A DNA stretch of 34,317 nt, taken from NCBI RefSeq assembly GCF_025466085.1, contig NZ_JANLOD010000039.1:1-34317 (forward strand). Reading direction: 5' to 3'. Both the position numbers and the translations under genes were made by a program. The notes under the pieces were generated by a model that ran no database searches, was not told the origin of the DNA, and saw only the letters and a program-made list of their open reading frames with translations. This DNA comes from Pseudomonas sp. 14P_8.1_Bac3 (lineage in GTDB: Bacteria > Pseudomonadota > Gammaproteobacteria > Pseudomonadales > Pseudomonadaceae). Positions 8,863 to 16,830 of the stretch are shown one piece after another. Position 1 is the stretch's first letter; every line of letters begins with the position of its first letter.

Positions 8863-9735
8863 ATGACTATGACCCTGACCTCAACCCTGTCCAGACCCAA
8901 GCCCCGGTTCAGTTCGCCGGGCCTGGAGCGCGGTCTGCTGCTGTTTCCACTGCCGGTGTTGCTGCTGATTTTCTACGTGCTGCCGTTCCTCGGCGTGGTG
9001 GGCTGGAGCTTTTCGCTGCCAACGCCCGGCATCGAGCAATACCAGCGCATCGCCACCGACCCGGCTATCCACGAAATGCTCTGGCGCACCTTGCGCCTGT
9101 GCATGACCGTGAGTTGCCTGGCGTTGCTGATCGGTTACCTGCTGGCCTACTGCTGGGTGTTCAGCCCGCCGTTCTGGCAACGGGTGGTGGAAATCTGCAT
9201 CTTCATTCCGTTCTGGATTTCGGTGCTGGTCCGGGCGTTCGGCTGGCTGATCGCCCTGCGCAGCAACGGCGTGCTAAACGAAGGTCTGTTGAGCATGGGG
9301 TTGATCGACCAGCCGTTGCAGTTGAGTCGTAATGAAATTGGCGTCGTCATTGGCATGCTTCACGTGATGATTCCGTACGCGGTGTTCCCGCTGCTGTCGA
9401 GCATGCGCCAGCTGGATCAACGCATTCTCATGGCGTCCCGCGGCCTCGGTGCCGGACCTCTGCGCACGTTCTGGCAAGTGCTGCTGCCACAGACCCTGCC
9501 GGGGATGCTGGGCGCCTTCATCATGGTCTTCGTGTTCTGCCTTGGCTTCTTCATCACCCCGGTGCTGCTGGGCGGCGGGCAAACGGTGATGATCGCCGAA
9601 TACGTGTTCCTGCAAATGTTCCAGACCAGCAACTGGGGCCTGGGAGCCGCGCTCAGCGTGGTCTTGCTGGCACTGGTCAGCGCATTGATCTGGGTGCTGC
9701 TGAAAATCACCCGCGTGAACCGACTGGTCGGCTGA
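8863..9735 (+). CDS. ABC transporter permease, PotB-type
   Basis: 290 residues with a cytoplasmic N-terminus and about six hydrophobic helices. The EAA-like coupling loop is seen as MASRGLGAGPLRTFWQV followed by LPQTLPG. The gene starts 10 bp after the binding-protein stop and ends 8 bp before the second permease, so all are in one operon. It forms half of the membrane channel of the amine-type importer. Confidence 0.9.
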   Translation: MTMTLTSTLSRPKPRFSSPGLERGLLLFPLPVLLLIFYVLPFLGVVGWSFSLPTPGIEQYQRIATDPAIHEMLWRTLRLCMTVSCLALLIGYLLAYCWVFSPPFWQRVVEICIFIPFWISVLVRAFGWLIALRSNGVLNEGLLSMGLIDQPLQLSRNEIGVVIGMLHVMIPYAVFPLLSSMRQLDQRILMASRGLGAGPLRTFWQVLLPQTLPGMLGAFIMVFVFCLGFFITPVLLGGGQTVMIAEYVFLQMFQTSNWGLGAALSVVLLALVSALIWVLLKITRVNRLVG

Positions 9736-9743
9736 GGTTACTT

Positions 9744-10571
9744 ATGAACACCCATCGCACAAGCCTGAGTACCCGCCTGCTGGCCGTCATCGCCATGGCC
9801 TTCATGCTGTTCCCGTTGCTGACGGTCATCCCGGTGTCCTTCACCAGCAAACGCTTTCTGTCCATGCCGGAAGGCAACTGGTCGCTGCGCCATTACGAGG
9901 CGCTGGTCAGCAACCCCGACTGGTTCCACGCCATCAGCCAGAGCCTGACGATCGCCTTCGCCACCAGCGTGATCGCGACGTTGCTCGCGGCCAGCTTCAG
10001 CCTCGGCATCTGGTACCTGCGCTCGAAACTGGCCACTGCGCTGATCGGTTTGGTGCTCTTGCCGATGGCCATTCCGCCGGTGATTTCGGCGCTGGTGCTG
10101 TACTTCATGGAAACCAAACTCGGGCGCTACGCACCGGGCATGGGTTACGACACCCTGACCGGCGTGGTGATCGCGCACGTCATCATGGTAGTGCCGTATG
10201 GCGTGGTCACGATGCTGGTCGCCCTGAGCCAGATCGACCGGCGGATCGAACTGGCCTCACGCAACCTCGGCGCCAGCCTGATGCAGACCACGTTCATGGT
10301 GATCCTGCCGAACCTGAAACTGGGCCTCGCCTCCACCGCGCTGCTGGCGTTTGCCCTGTCCTGGGAAGAGGTCGCGGTGACGCTGTTCATCACCAGCGTC
10401 AACGTCGATACCCTGCCGAAACGCATCTGGAGCGGCTTGCGTGACAACGTCGACCCAAGCGTCGCCGCGATCTCCGTGCTGCTGATCTCGCTGACCTTGC
10501 TGGTGTTGATCGGTCGACTGGTGTTGCAGCATCTGGCGGATAAGCGTGCGCAGAAACTGCTGCACCCGTGA
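9744..10571 (+). CDS. ABC transporter permease, PotC-type
   Basis: 275 residues with about six hydrophobic helices and the EAA loop ELASRNLGASLMQTTFMVILP. It pairs with the preceding permease to form the channel. It is the last gene of the operon; a REP pair follows within 45 bp and could stabilise the 3' end of the mRNA. Confidence 0.9.
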   Translation: MNTHRTSLSTRLLAVIAMAFMLFPLLTVIPVSFTSKRFLSMPEGNWSLRHYEALVSNPDWFHAISQSLTIAFATSVIATLLAASFSLGIWYLRSKLATALIGLVLLPMAIPPVISALVLYFMETKLGRYAPGMGYDTLTGVVIAHVIMVVPYGVVTMLVALSQIDRRIELASRNLGASLMQTTFMVILPNLKLGLASTALLAFALSWEEVAVTLFITSVNVDTLPKRIWSGLRDNVDPSVAAISVLLISLTLLVLIGRLVLQHLADKRAQKLLHP

Positions 10572-10611
10572 GTCACGTTAAACCTGCTCGGCCGTCAGCA
10601 ATCACACACCC

Positions 10612-10714
10612 CCTGTAGGAGCGAGCCTGCTCGTGAAAAACCTGAGAACACCGCGGGGTACCTGGTTTCCCGCGTTATCGTTGACGACCATCGCGAGCAA
10701 GCTCGCTCCTACAG
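10612..10714. repeat. REP-type inverted pair
   Basis: Outward arms CTGTAGGAGCGAGCCTGCTCG at 10612 and its near-complement ending CTCGCTCCTACAG at 10714 are separated by about 55 bp. The element lies in the 337-bp gap after the ABC operon. The rest of the gap (10715-10908) holds no gene I can support, only the leader of the next gene. Confidence 0.85.
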
Positions 10715-10908
10715 TTTCCGTGGCGTGCGACGAATCAGGAGTTTGGTGACGTACGGCGAATCCAGGGGGTTGCCTGCAATTCCGGGATCTTTTGGCCATT
10801 GGCTTGTTGGGCCGTGACAACGCAGCCTGGGTCCAATAGATTAGGCGGCCTGAAAAGGCCCAGCGCTTTCTCGCCTAAACCCAAGCTAAAAGAAGTAGTG
10901 AAATTTCA

Positions 10909-11613
10909 ATGTCCGATTCCAACACCGCTGAATCCGTAGTCACCTTGTCGTCCAAAGCGGAATACGAAAACTCCATCAATCTTTCACAGCATGTGCCCCA
11001 GGCCAAAACCATCAGCGAGATGGTTCTGGACGCGTTCCAGTCCACCCGCGAAAGCGACCAGATCCGTGAGCTGCGCGCCGCGATCCGCCAGGCCCATGAC
11101 CGCTTCGACGACGATAAAGCCTACGAACTGATGGGCGAACTCAAGCAACTCAAGGACGCCGAGGCCGCCGATATCGCCGCCCTTGAAGACCTGAGCAGCA
11201 AATTCTCGATCGGCCGCATCCTGTCCAGTTTCAAGGACGATCCGGCGTTTCAGGAAATCGTCTACGGCCTCGCGCTGAAAGTGCTGAACCAGACGCACCA
11301 GGCCATCAGCAACCCGAGCAGCGGCAAGAGCAAGACCGCCCGCGCCAAGAAAGAAGTCGAAGTGTTCACCATCAGCAAGGACGGCGTGAGCGTCACCCTG
11401 CCGCTGCGCACCCCGCGCTCGCGACTGAACGTCGACCGTGAAGCGCTGGAGTTCCTGGGCTTCACCTTCGTTGGCGAAGGCGACGAAGCCGAGCTGGAAA
11501 GCGAGACCTTCCTGGACAGCGCCGGCGCCGAACAAACGGTCAACCGCAAAAACATCATCACCGCGCTGCAACAGCAAACCGCGTTCGACGGCTACAGCAT
11601 CGCCGCGCAATAA
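10909..11613 (+). CDS. Conserved-looking hypothetical protein, coiled coil plus basic linker
   Basis: 234 residues that I do not recognise. The protein is soluble with no signal peptide. Residues about 45-95 are rich in charged heptad-like helices (IRELRAAIRQAHDRF, then YELMGELKQLKDAEA), suggesting a coiled coil. A lysine-rich linker about 135-146 (KSKTARAKKEVE) precedes a compact C-terminal part with EALEFLGFTFVGEGDEAELE. Codon use matches the neighbours, and a strong rho-independent terminator follows 40 bp after the stop, so it is a real single-gene unit. The basic linker could mean nucleic-acid binding or a structural role. No function is proposed. Confidence 0.75.
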   Translation: MSDSNTAESVVTLSSKAEYENSINLSQHVPQAKTISEMVLDAFQSTRESDQIRELRAAIRQAHDRFDDDKAYELMGELKQLKDAEAADIAALEDLSSKFSIGRILSSFKDDPAFQEIVYGLALKVLNQTHQAISNPSSGKSKTARAKKEVEVFTISKDGVSVTLPLRTPRSRLNVDREALEFLGFTFVGEGDEAELESETFLDSAGAEQTVNRKNIITALQQQTAFDGYSIAAQ

Positions 11614-11653
11614 CCTGGTTCAGCCGCCGCGCCCCAGGCGCCCCTGACCTGAG

Positions 11654-11679
11654 AGCCCCGCCCTAGAGCGGGGCTTTTT
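11654..11679 (+). terminator. Rho-independent terminator
   Basis: An 8-bp stem AGCCCCGC / GCGGGGCT with a 6-base loop is followed by five T. It closes the transcription unit of the hypothetical gene before the MocR regulator. Confidence 0.9.
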
Positions 11680-11834
11680 ATTGCCCGCGATTCCTGCAAA
11701 ACCCCGATTACTCTCTCAGTATCGACACATCAATAAACACTTCCCTTCACCCTTGAGCACCACGGGTCCGCCTGCGGGGAGCGTCAACTCACTTTCCAGC
11801 CCAAGACTTCAGTGGTGCGATTGCTGAGGTCATC

Positions 11835-13265
11835 ATGCACACGACTCCTCTGTACCGTCAGTTAGCTAACCACTACCTCGACGCGATCCGCAGCGGCACC
11901 CTGAAAACCGGTGAACGCTTCCCCTCGATCCGGCTGATGATGGAAAAACACGCCGTCAGCCTCTCGACCGCCGTGCAGGTTTGCCGCGAGCTTGAAGATT
12001 GCGGCGTCCTGGAAGCCCGACCGCGCTCCGGCAACTACATTCGCCAGCCCGACACCGTGCCCAAACCGGTCGTGACCGCCCCGCCCCCGCCCATCGACAA
12101 CAGCGTCTACCTCGGCCTTCATCCGCAGGTATCCGTGGTGCTCAAAGCGGGCCAGCGGGCGACGATCAAGGTCAACCTGGCCACGGCCTACTGTGCACCG
12201 TCGCTCTATCCACTGAAGATCTTGCAGGACCATATGATCAAGGCGCTGCGTCGCGACCCGCATTTACTCGATGCAGAAGGATCGACCTGCGGCCAGCTGA
12301 CGTTGCGCAACATCCTGGCGCGAAGGGCGTTGGCCGCCAAAGCCAACCTGACGGCGGAGAAAATCGTCATCACCAACGGCGCCACCGAGGCGCTCAACCT
12401 GGCCCTGCGCGCAGTCACCCAACCCGGCGACAGCGTGGCCGTGGAGTCGCCGACCTTCTACGGCCTGCTGCAGATTCTCGACAGCCTGAACCTGCGCGCA
12501 GTGGAAGTCCCCGCGACGGCCCATTCGGGCATCAACCTGCTCGCCCTTGAACAACTGCTGCAAGGCCCGCAACGGATTCAGGCGCTGATCGTCATTCCCA
12601 ACCTGCAGAATCCGCTGGGCAGCATCATGCCCGACGCCAACAAGGCGCGACTGGTGCAACTGTGCGCCCGGCACGACACGGTGCTGATCGAGGACGACAC
12701 CTACGGTGACCTGGTGGATACCGAAAAGCCGCTGTCCACGCTCAAACACTGGGACCGTGGCGACAACGTGATGTATTGCGCCTCGCTGAACAAAACCCTG
12801 GCACCGGGTATGCGCCTGGGCTGGATCAGCGCGGGCAAGTGGCACGACCGCGTGGAAATGCTCAAACACACCCAGTCCCGCGGCTGCGAAGCGTTGTCGC
12901 AACTGGCGGTCGCCGCGTTCATGAAAACGCCGTCCTACGAACGTTACCTGCGGCGTTTGAGGAAAGTTCTGACGCAACAACGCCAGCAGATGAGTGAGGC
13001 GATCACCCGCCATTTCCCGCCGGGCACTGGCGTAACTGACCCTCGGGGCGGGACGTTGCTGTGGGTAGAACTGCCGCCTCGGTATTCAGCGATGACGCTT
13101 TTCCATGAGGCGTTGAAGGCGGGGATCCTTATTTCACCTGGGGATATCTTTTCCAATTCGCCGCGGTTCAAGCATTGTGTGCGGATTGGCTGTGGGGCGC
13201 CGTATTCGCCGAAGATCGAGGAGGCATTGGCAGCGCTTGGTCATCTGCTCAAAAACCAGGGCTGA
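11835..13265 (+). CDS. MocR-type (GntR HTH plus aminotransferase-like domain) regulator
   Basis: 476 residues. The N-terminal GntR winged helix (about 1-70; ERFPSIRLMMEKHAVSLSTAVQV) is joined by a proline-rich linker to a fold-type I aminotransferase domain. The PLP lysine is K320 in SLNKTLAPG, and the cofactor-binding aspartate lies in IEDDTYGDL. MocR regulators such as GabR, PdxR and TauR sense amino-group metabolites or PLP. It points toward the biosynthetic cluster and ends tail to tail with its last gene, separated by 47 bp. It may regulate the cluster, but its position at the distal end makes that less certain than for the second MocR at 22788. Confidence 0.92.
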   Translation: MHTTPLYRQLANHYLDAIRSGTLKTGERFPSIRLMMEKHAVSLSTAVQVCRELEDCGVLEARPRSGNYIRQPDTVPKPVVTAPPPPIDNSVYLGLHPQVSVVLKAGQRATIKVNLATAYCAPSLYPLKILQDHMIKALRRDPHLLDAEGSTCGQLTLRNILARRALAAKANLTAEKIVITNGATEALNLALRAVTQPGDSVAVESPTFYGLLQILDSLNLRAVEVPATAHSGINLLALEQLLQGPQRIQALIVIPNLQNPLGSIMPDANKARLVQLCARHDTVLIEDDTYGDLVDTEKPLSTLKHWDRGDNVMYCASLNKTLAPGMRLGWISAGKWHDRVEMLKHTQSRGCEALSQLAVAAFMKTPSYERYLRRLRKVLTQQRQQMSEAITRHFPPGTGVTDPRGGTLLWVELPPRYSAMTLFHEALKAGILISPGDIFSNSPRFKHCVRIGCGAPYSPKIEEALAALGHLLKNQG

Positions 13266-13274
13266 TACCCCCCC

Positions 13275-13300
13275 CTGTAGGAGCGTGCTCGCTCCTACAG
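13275..13300. terminator. Bidirectional hairpin between convergent genes (half-REP)
   Basis: A perfect 11-bp stem CTGTAGGAGCG / CGCTCCTACAG with a 4-base loop fills the short gap between the MocR stop and the stop of the metallohydrolase gene. It resembles one compacted REP arm pair. No long T-run is present, so termination is inferred from position and stem strength. Confidence 0.6.
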
Positions 13301-13312
13301 TTAATTAATGGT

Positions 13313-14113
13313 TCAGGTGGGGATTTCGTGCAGGCAGACGATGTGCGGGTCGTCGTTCCAGTGCGGGAAACGCTCGGCGATCAGCGGGTCGTGGCCAGGG
13401 ATCACGTGGTCTTCGCCGTCCGCCAGGCTGTCGATCAGGCTGAACGCCTCCAGCGTCTGCGCCAGATCATCCAGAATCGGAAAAGGGCTGCGCTGGCGAA
13501 TGTTCGCCCACAAATGCGCCGCGTCCGACGCCAGCACGATCCAGCCGCGCGCGGTGTTCACCCGCACCACCTGACTGCCCGGCGTATGGCCGCCCACCGG
13601 GTGCAACGTCACGCCCGGAACCACCTCGACCCTGCCGTTATGCAAGCGCATCCGGCCTTCGAACAGCGGCGGCAGCGCCGACATCACATCCTCGACTTCG
13701 TAGGTTTTGTTTACCGCGCGATGGGTCATTTTCGGCCCGGTACAGAAGCGCAATTCGGCTTCCTGCAAATGCACCGTGGCCTTGGGAAACAATCCCAGAT
13801 TACCCGCATGATCCCAGTGCAAATGGGTGAGGATCAGGTTCTCGACCTGCGTCGGATCAATGTCCAGTTGGCGCAGGGATTCTTCCGGCAGGCGATACAT
13901 CTGCCGGTTGCGCCGATCGGCCGTGGCCGGTTGAAAACAGGTGTCGACCACAATGACTCGCTGATCGTTACGAATGACCCAGAAGTAGTAATCCAACGGC
14001 ATCGATGCGTTCGGATCACCACAGCAGGCGTCGTACAGAAAGTTTTCCCGGGCGGTGCGCTGGGCATTGGCGCCGACACGAATGGCGAACACTTCGTACA
14101 CAGGAACGGACAT
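13313..14113 (-). CDS. MBL-fold metallohydrolase, N-acyl homoserine lactonase family
   Basis: 266 residues starting at the ATG with an ideal AGGAGGTG upstream; the longer open frame that runs into the oxygenase gene is not used. The dinuclear metal site is complete: H97, H99, D101, H102 (THLHWDHAGN), H176 (GGHTPGS), D197 and H241 (PGHDP). Length and spacing resemble AttM/AiiA-type lactonases, which hydrolyse acyl-homoserine lactones. Related enzymes act on other lactones or esters. It is the last gene of the cluster, 13 bp after the oxygenase, so either it processes a lactone or ester of the product or it interferes with quorum sensing. The fold is sure; the substrate is not. Confidence 0.85.
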   Translation of the reverse strand: MSVPVYEVFAIRVGANAQRTARENFLYDACCGDPNASMPLDYYFWVIRNDQRVIVVDTCFQPATADRRNRQMYRLPEESLRQLDIDPTQVENLILTHLHWDHAGNLGLFPKATVHLQEAELRFCTGPKMTHRAVNKTYEVEDVMSALPPLFEGRMRLHNGRVEVVPGVTLHPVGGHTPGSQVVRVNTARGWIVLASDAAHLWANIRQRSPFPILDDLAQTLEAFSLIDSLADGEDHVIPGHDPLIAERFPHWNDDPHIVCLHEIPT

Positions 14114-14126
14114 ATTCACCTCCTGA

Positions 14127-15086
14127 TCAGGCCACGGCAGCGGTTTTGAGGGTCGGGCGGAAGTCGAAGTCGATCTGGTCGCTGATCCCCAGGTCCTCGG
14201 CCAGCCGATGCAGGCCGCTGTAGTCGCGCATGATCGTGGCATTCCTGTTGCTCTCGCGGGTGTCGGCAATGATCAGCGCTGCGTCGTCGACGCCGAGCTG
14301 CGTCAGAATCGCCTCCCACATCGAGTAGTCCTGGGCGACAAAGGCACTCAGCGCCACCGACAACGTCTGTGCGAAAAACACCCGTTGCGGCGGTTGCATG
14401 TGGGCGTACATGACCTTCGCCACTTCCGCGAGGATCTTGCTGTGGGCGTATTCGTCGCGGTTATGCAGTTCGGCCACGCGACGGTTTTGTGGCTGGATGG
14501 TTTGATCGTCGGCCAGCAGATCCAAGTAAGCGTTGACGCTGATCTCGGCCACCACCGCGAAGGTGATCGCCGCCAGGTCGCGCTGCCACTGTTCGGCTAA
14601 GGTTTCCTGCAGGGCAACAAGGCGCAGATAAGTGACGGACGGCGGCAGGTCCAGATCCTGATCAAGGGCGCGGTCCTCCTTGGTCCGTTCGATCGCGCGC
14701 AGGTGCATGAGCGTGTGGTAGTGCTCATCGATCAGCGTCTGCTGCATCGCCTCGCGAAAATGCCAGTCGTCCTTGCCCAGGTATTGATTGGCAATGACGC
14801 TCAGCGCCGGGTTCACCACGTGTTCTTCTGCGGTCACCGTGCGCAGGTTGTAACCGATCCAGCCCCAGGTCACGACGCTGCTTTTAAGCTCGTCGCTCAG
14901 GGCCTGGAATCTCGGGTGATGGAAAAACGGCACCATGCACTCCGGATAATCCGGGCGCGCCGGGTCGAACGCTTCCGTGACCGAGCCCCGCTCTGGCGAG
15001 CACACCGTAGCCCTTTTGGTCCAGGCCTGATTGAGCCGAACGACCAGTTGATGATCGACCGTGGCGATCTCGATTGCTGTTTGCAT
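14127..15086 (-). CDS. AurF/CmlI-type diiron N-oxygenase
   Basis: 319 residues, about the length of the p-aminobenzoate N-oxygenase AurF. The diiron ligands are visible: E87 or E88 (AEEHVVNP), E121 and H124 (DEHYH), E181 (VAEIS), and H208, E212, H215 (LHNRDEYAH). The spacings 121-124-181-208-212-215 match AurF E136-H139-E196-H223-E227-H230 exactly, as I remember that numbering. Family members oxidise an amine to hydroxylamine, nitroso or nitro groups using O2. Members also occur in mangotoxin/pvf, fragin, obafluorin and azomycin pathways. Here the neighbours are a dioxygenase, an aminotransferase and a KamA enzyme, so the substrate is probably an amino-acid-derived amine. This is the signature enzyme of the cluster. 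Confidence 0.85.
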   Translation of the reverse strand: MQTAIEIATVDHQLVVRLNQAWTKRATVCSPERGSVTEAFDPARPDYPECMVPFFHHPRFQALSDELKSSVVTWGWIGYNLRTVTAEEHVVNPALSVIANQYLGKDDWHFREAMQQTLIDEHYHTLMHLRAIERTKEDRALDQDLDLPPSVTYLRLVALQETLAEQWQRDLAAITFAVVAEISVNAYLDLLADDQTIQPQNRRVAELHNRDEYAHSKILAEVAKVMYAHMQPPQRVFFAQTLSVALSAFVAQDYSMWEAILTQLGVDDAALIIADTRESNRNATIMRDYSGLHRLAEDLGISDQIDFDFRPTLKTAAVA

Positions 15087-15152
15087 GACGCGATACCTGT
15101 AGGACGCGTACCCGCCTGGGGTACGCCAATTGAATAGTGGGCGACGGATGAA

Positions 15153-15911
15153 TCAGGCCAGCCAGTAGCGGGTCAGGTTGCGCGCGGGGTCAGTGTATCG
15201 GCTGCGGGCGTGGATCATCCGCCAGTTATCCCAAATCAGCATGCAGCCGTCGGGAATCAGCACCGGCGTGTTGTGCTCGACGAAATAGGCTTCGCCCAAC
15301 TGTGCGAACCTGGCCAGTGGCGATGAACTGTTCGCCACGTTCGAATGCTGCAGATCCTCCTTGGAGGGGTTCACATCACCGTAATGAAACTGGTTGTAGC
15401 TGAAGCGAAAAATGTCACCGTCCTCGGTAGGCGTGAGGATGTATTCCTTGACCCGACGCTGCCCCGCTTCACCCGGTTTGGCGGTGGCGACGAACTCCAC
15501 CGGCGTATCGTCGATCCATTCGCGCAGCTCGGGTTCGGTGCGTTCGAGAAAGCCGAGGAATTCGATGCCGTCCACCAGCCCGGTATGCCCGCCCCCGCAG
15601 GTGGCCTGTTGATGACAATGCAGCGCCAGGTAACGCGGCGGCGGCCCATAGACCGGCGCTTCGGTGTGCGGGCCGATGCCGTTCATGCTCTGGGAGTACG
15701 GCAAGTCTTCGTAACCCGGTTTGCGGGTGATGGCGAACGCGGTTTGCCCATTGAATTGCGGAATGATCCGACCGAACGCCTGCAGCGTGCCTACAACATC
15801 GTAGGCAAATTCGGCCGGCGTCAGCACCGTCCAGCCACGGGACGACAACTCGTCCTGGCGATGGCCCAGTGAAACGTAAGGTGTGGACGCAACAAACCCT
15901 TGATCTGACAT
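15153..15911 (-). CDS. TauD/TfdA-family Fe(II)/2-oxoglutarate dioxygenase
   Basis: 252 residues, slightly shorter than TauD. The metal ligands are H82 and E84 in GPHTEAP (Glu in place of the more usual Asp) and H234 in MIHARS. A 2-oxoglutarate-binding arginine is R244 or R248 downstream. Enzymes with the HTE form hydroxylate free or carrier-bound amino acids, for example the clavaminate-synthase-like group. The gene lies 21 bp downstream of the aminotransferase with its own AGGAAC Shine-Dalgarno. It probably hydroxylates or desaturates the amino-acid intermediate. Confidence 0.88.
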   Translation of the reverse strand: MSDQGFVASTPYVSLGHRQDELSSRGWTVLTPAEFAYDVVGTLQAFGRIIPQFNGQTAFAITRKPGYEDLPYSQSMNGIGPHTEAPVYGPPPRYLALHCHQQATCGGGHTGLVDGIEFLGFLERTEPELREWIDDTPVEFVATAKPGEAGQRRVKEYILTPTEDGDIFRFSYNQFHYGDVNPSKEDLQHSNVANSSSPLARFAQLGEAYFVEHNTPVLIPDGCMLIWDNWRMIHARSRYTDPARNLTRYWLA

Positions 15912-15932
15912 GGTGGTGTTCCTGCGGTTTTT

Positions 15933-16805
15933 TCAGGCGTTAACGGTTGAGGTGTAGGCGGCAATGAAATCGCGGCACGCGCTGGCCGGGCGGTAGCGCT
16001 GCTCGTCGATGCTTTGCACGGGGGTGATTTCGGCGGCGGTGCCTGTGAGAAAACACTCCTCGAAATCGTCAAGCTCCGTGGGAAGAATCGTGCGTTCGAT
16101 CACCTGGTAATCCAGCGCCCTGGCCAGTTCGATGACGGTCTGACGGGTAATGCCGTTGAGAAAGCAATCGGGCAGCGGTGTGTGCAGCGTCCGGCCTTTG
16201 ACGAAGAACACGTTGGCACTGGTGGCTTCGGCGACATGGCCGCGCCAGTCGAGCATCAGCGCATCGTGATAGCCGTTGTTTTCCGCATCGTGTTTGCTCA
16301 GCGTGGCGATCTGGTAATGCCCGGACGCCTTGGCTTCGAAAGGACTGCTGCTGGGTGGCGGCCGACGCCACTGCGCGGTCTTCATGCGGATACCGGCCAT
16401 GTGGCCCGCCGGATCGAAGTAACTCGGCCACTGCCAGCAGGCAATCGCCACATGCACGCGGTTGAAGCGGGCCGACGTGGAAATCATTTCGCTGCCGCGC
16501 CACGCCACCGGCCGCAAGTAACCGTCGATCACGTTGTTGCGCTGCAGCAGTTCATGACTGGCCGCTTCCAGCTCGGCCAGCTCATAGGGAATGGCAAAAT
16601 CCATCAACTGCGCCGAGCGATACAGCCGCTCGCTGTGTTCGCGCAGTTTGAAGATCTTGCCGTTGTAGACACGTTCACCTTCATACACGGTGCTCGCGTA
16701 ATGCAGGCCGTGGCTCAGCACGTGCAGGCGGGCCTGGGACCACTCGACGAATTCGCCGTCGAGCCAGATGAAACCGTCGCGTTGATCAAACGGGATACCG
16801 CTCAT
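15933..16805 (-). CDS. Fold-type IV PLP aminotransferase, branched-chain aminotransferase (IlvE) like
   Basis: 290 residues from the ATG that has AGGAG nine bases upstream; an in-frame ATG nine bases earlier overlaps that Shine-Dalgarno and is unlikely. The PLP lysine is K159 in FEAKASGHY, with the conserved glutamate E193 in VAEATSANVF and the closing GTAAEITPV motif near 255-263. The length is a little short of IlvE. In a cluster that already lies apart from primary isoleucine/valine genes, it most likely makes or removes the amino group of a pathway intermediate. D-amino acid aminotransferase or aminodeoxychorismate-lyase activity cannot be excluded. Confidence 0.87.
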   Translation of the reverse strand: MSGIPFDQRDGFIWLDGEFVEWSQARLHVLSHGLHYASTVYEGERVYNGKIFKLREHSERLYRSAQLMDFAIPYELAELEAASHELLQRNNVIDGYLRPVAWRGSEMISTSARFNRVHVAIACWQWPSYFDPAGHMAGIRMKTAQWRRPPPSSSPFEAKASGHYQIATLSKHDAENNGYHDALMLDWRGHVAEATSANVFFVKGRTLHTPLPDCFLNGITRQTVIELARALDYQVIERTILPTELDDFEECFLTGTAAEITPVQSIDEQRYRPASACRDFIAAYTSTVNA

Positions 16806-16830
16806 TTTGCACATCTCCTGATGAATCGTC

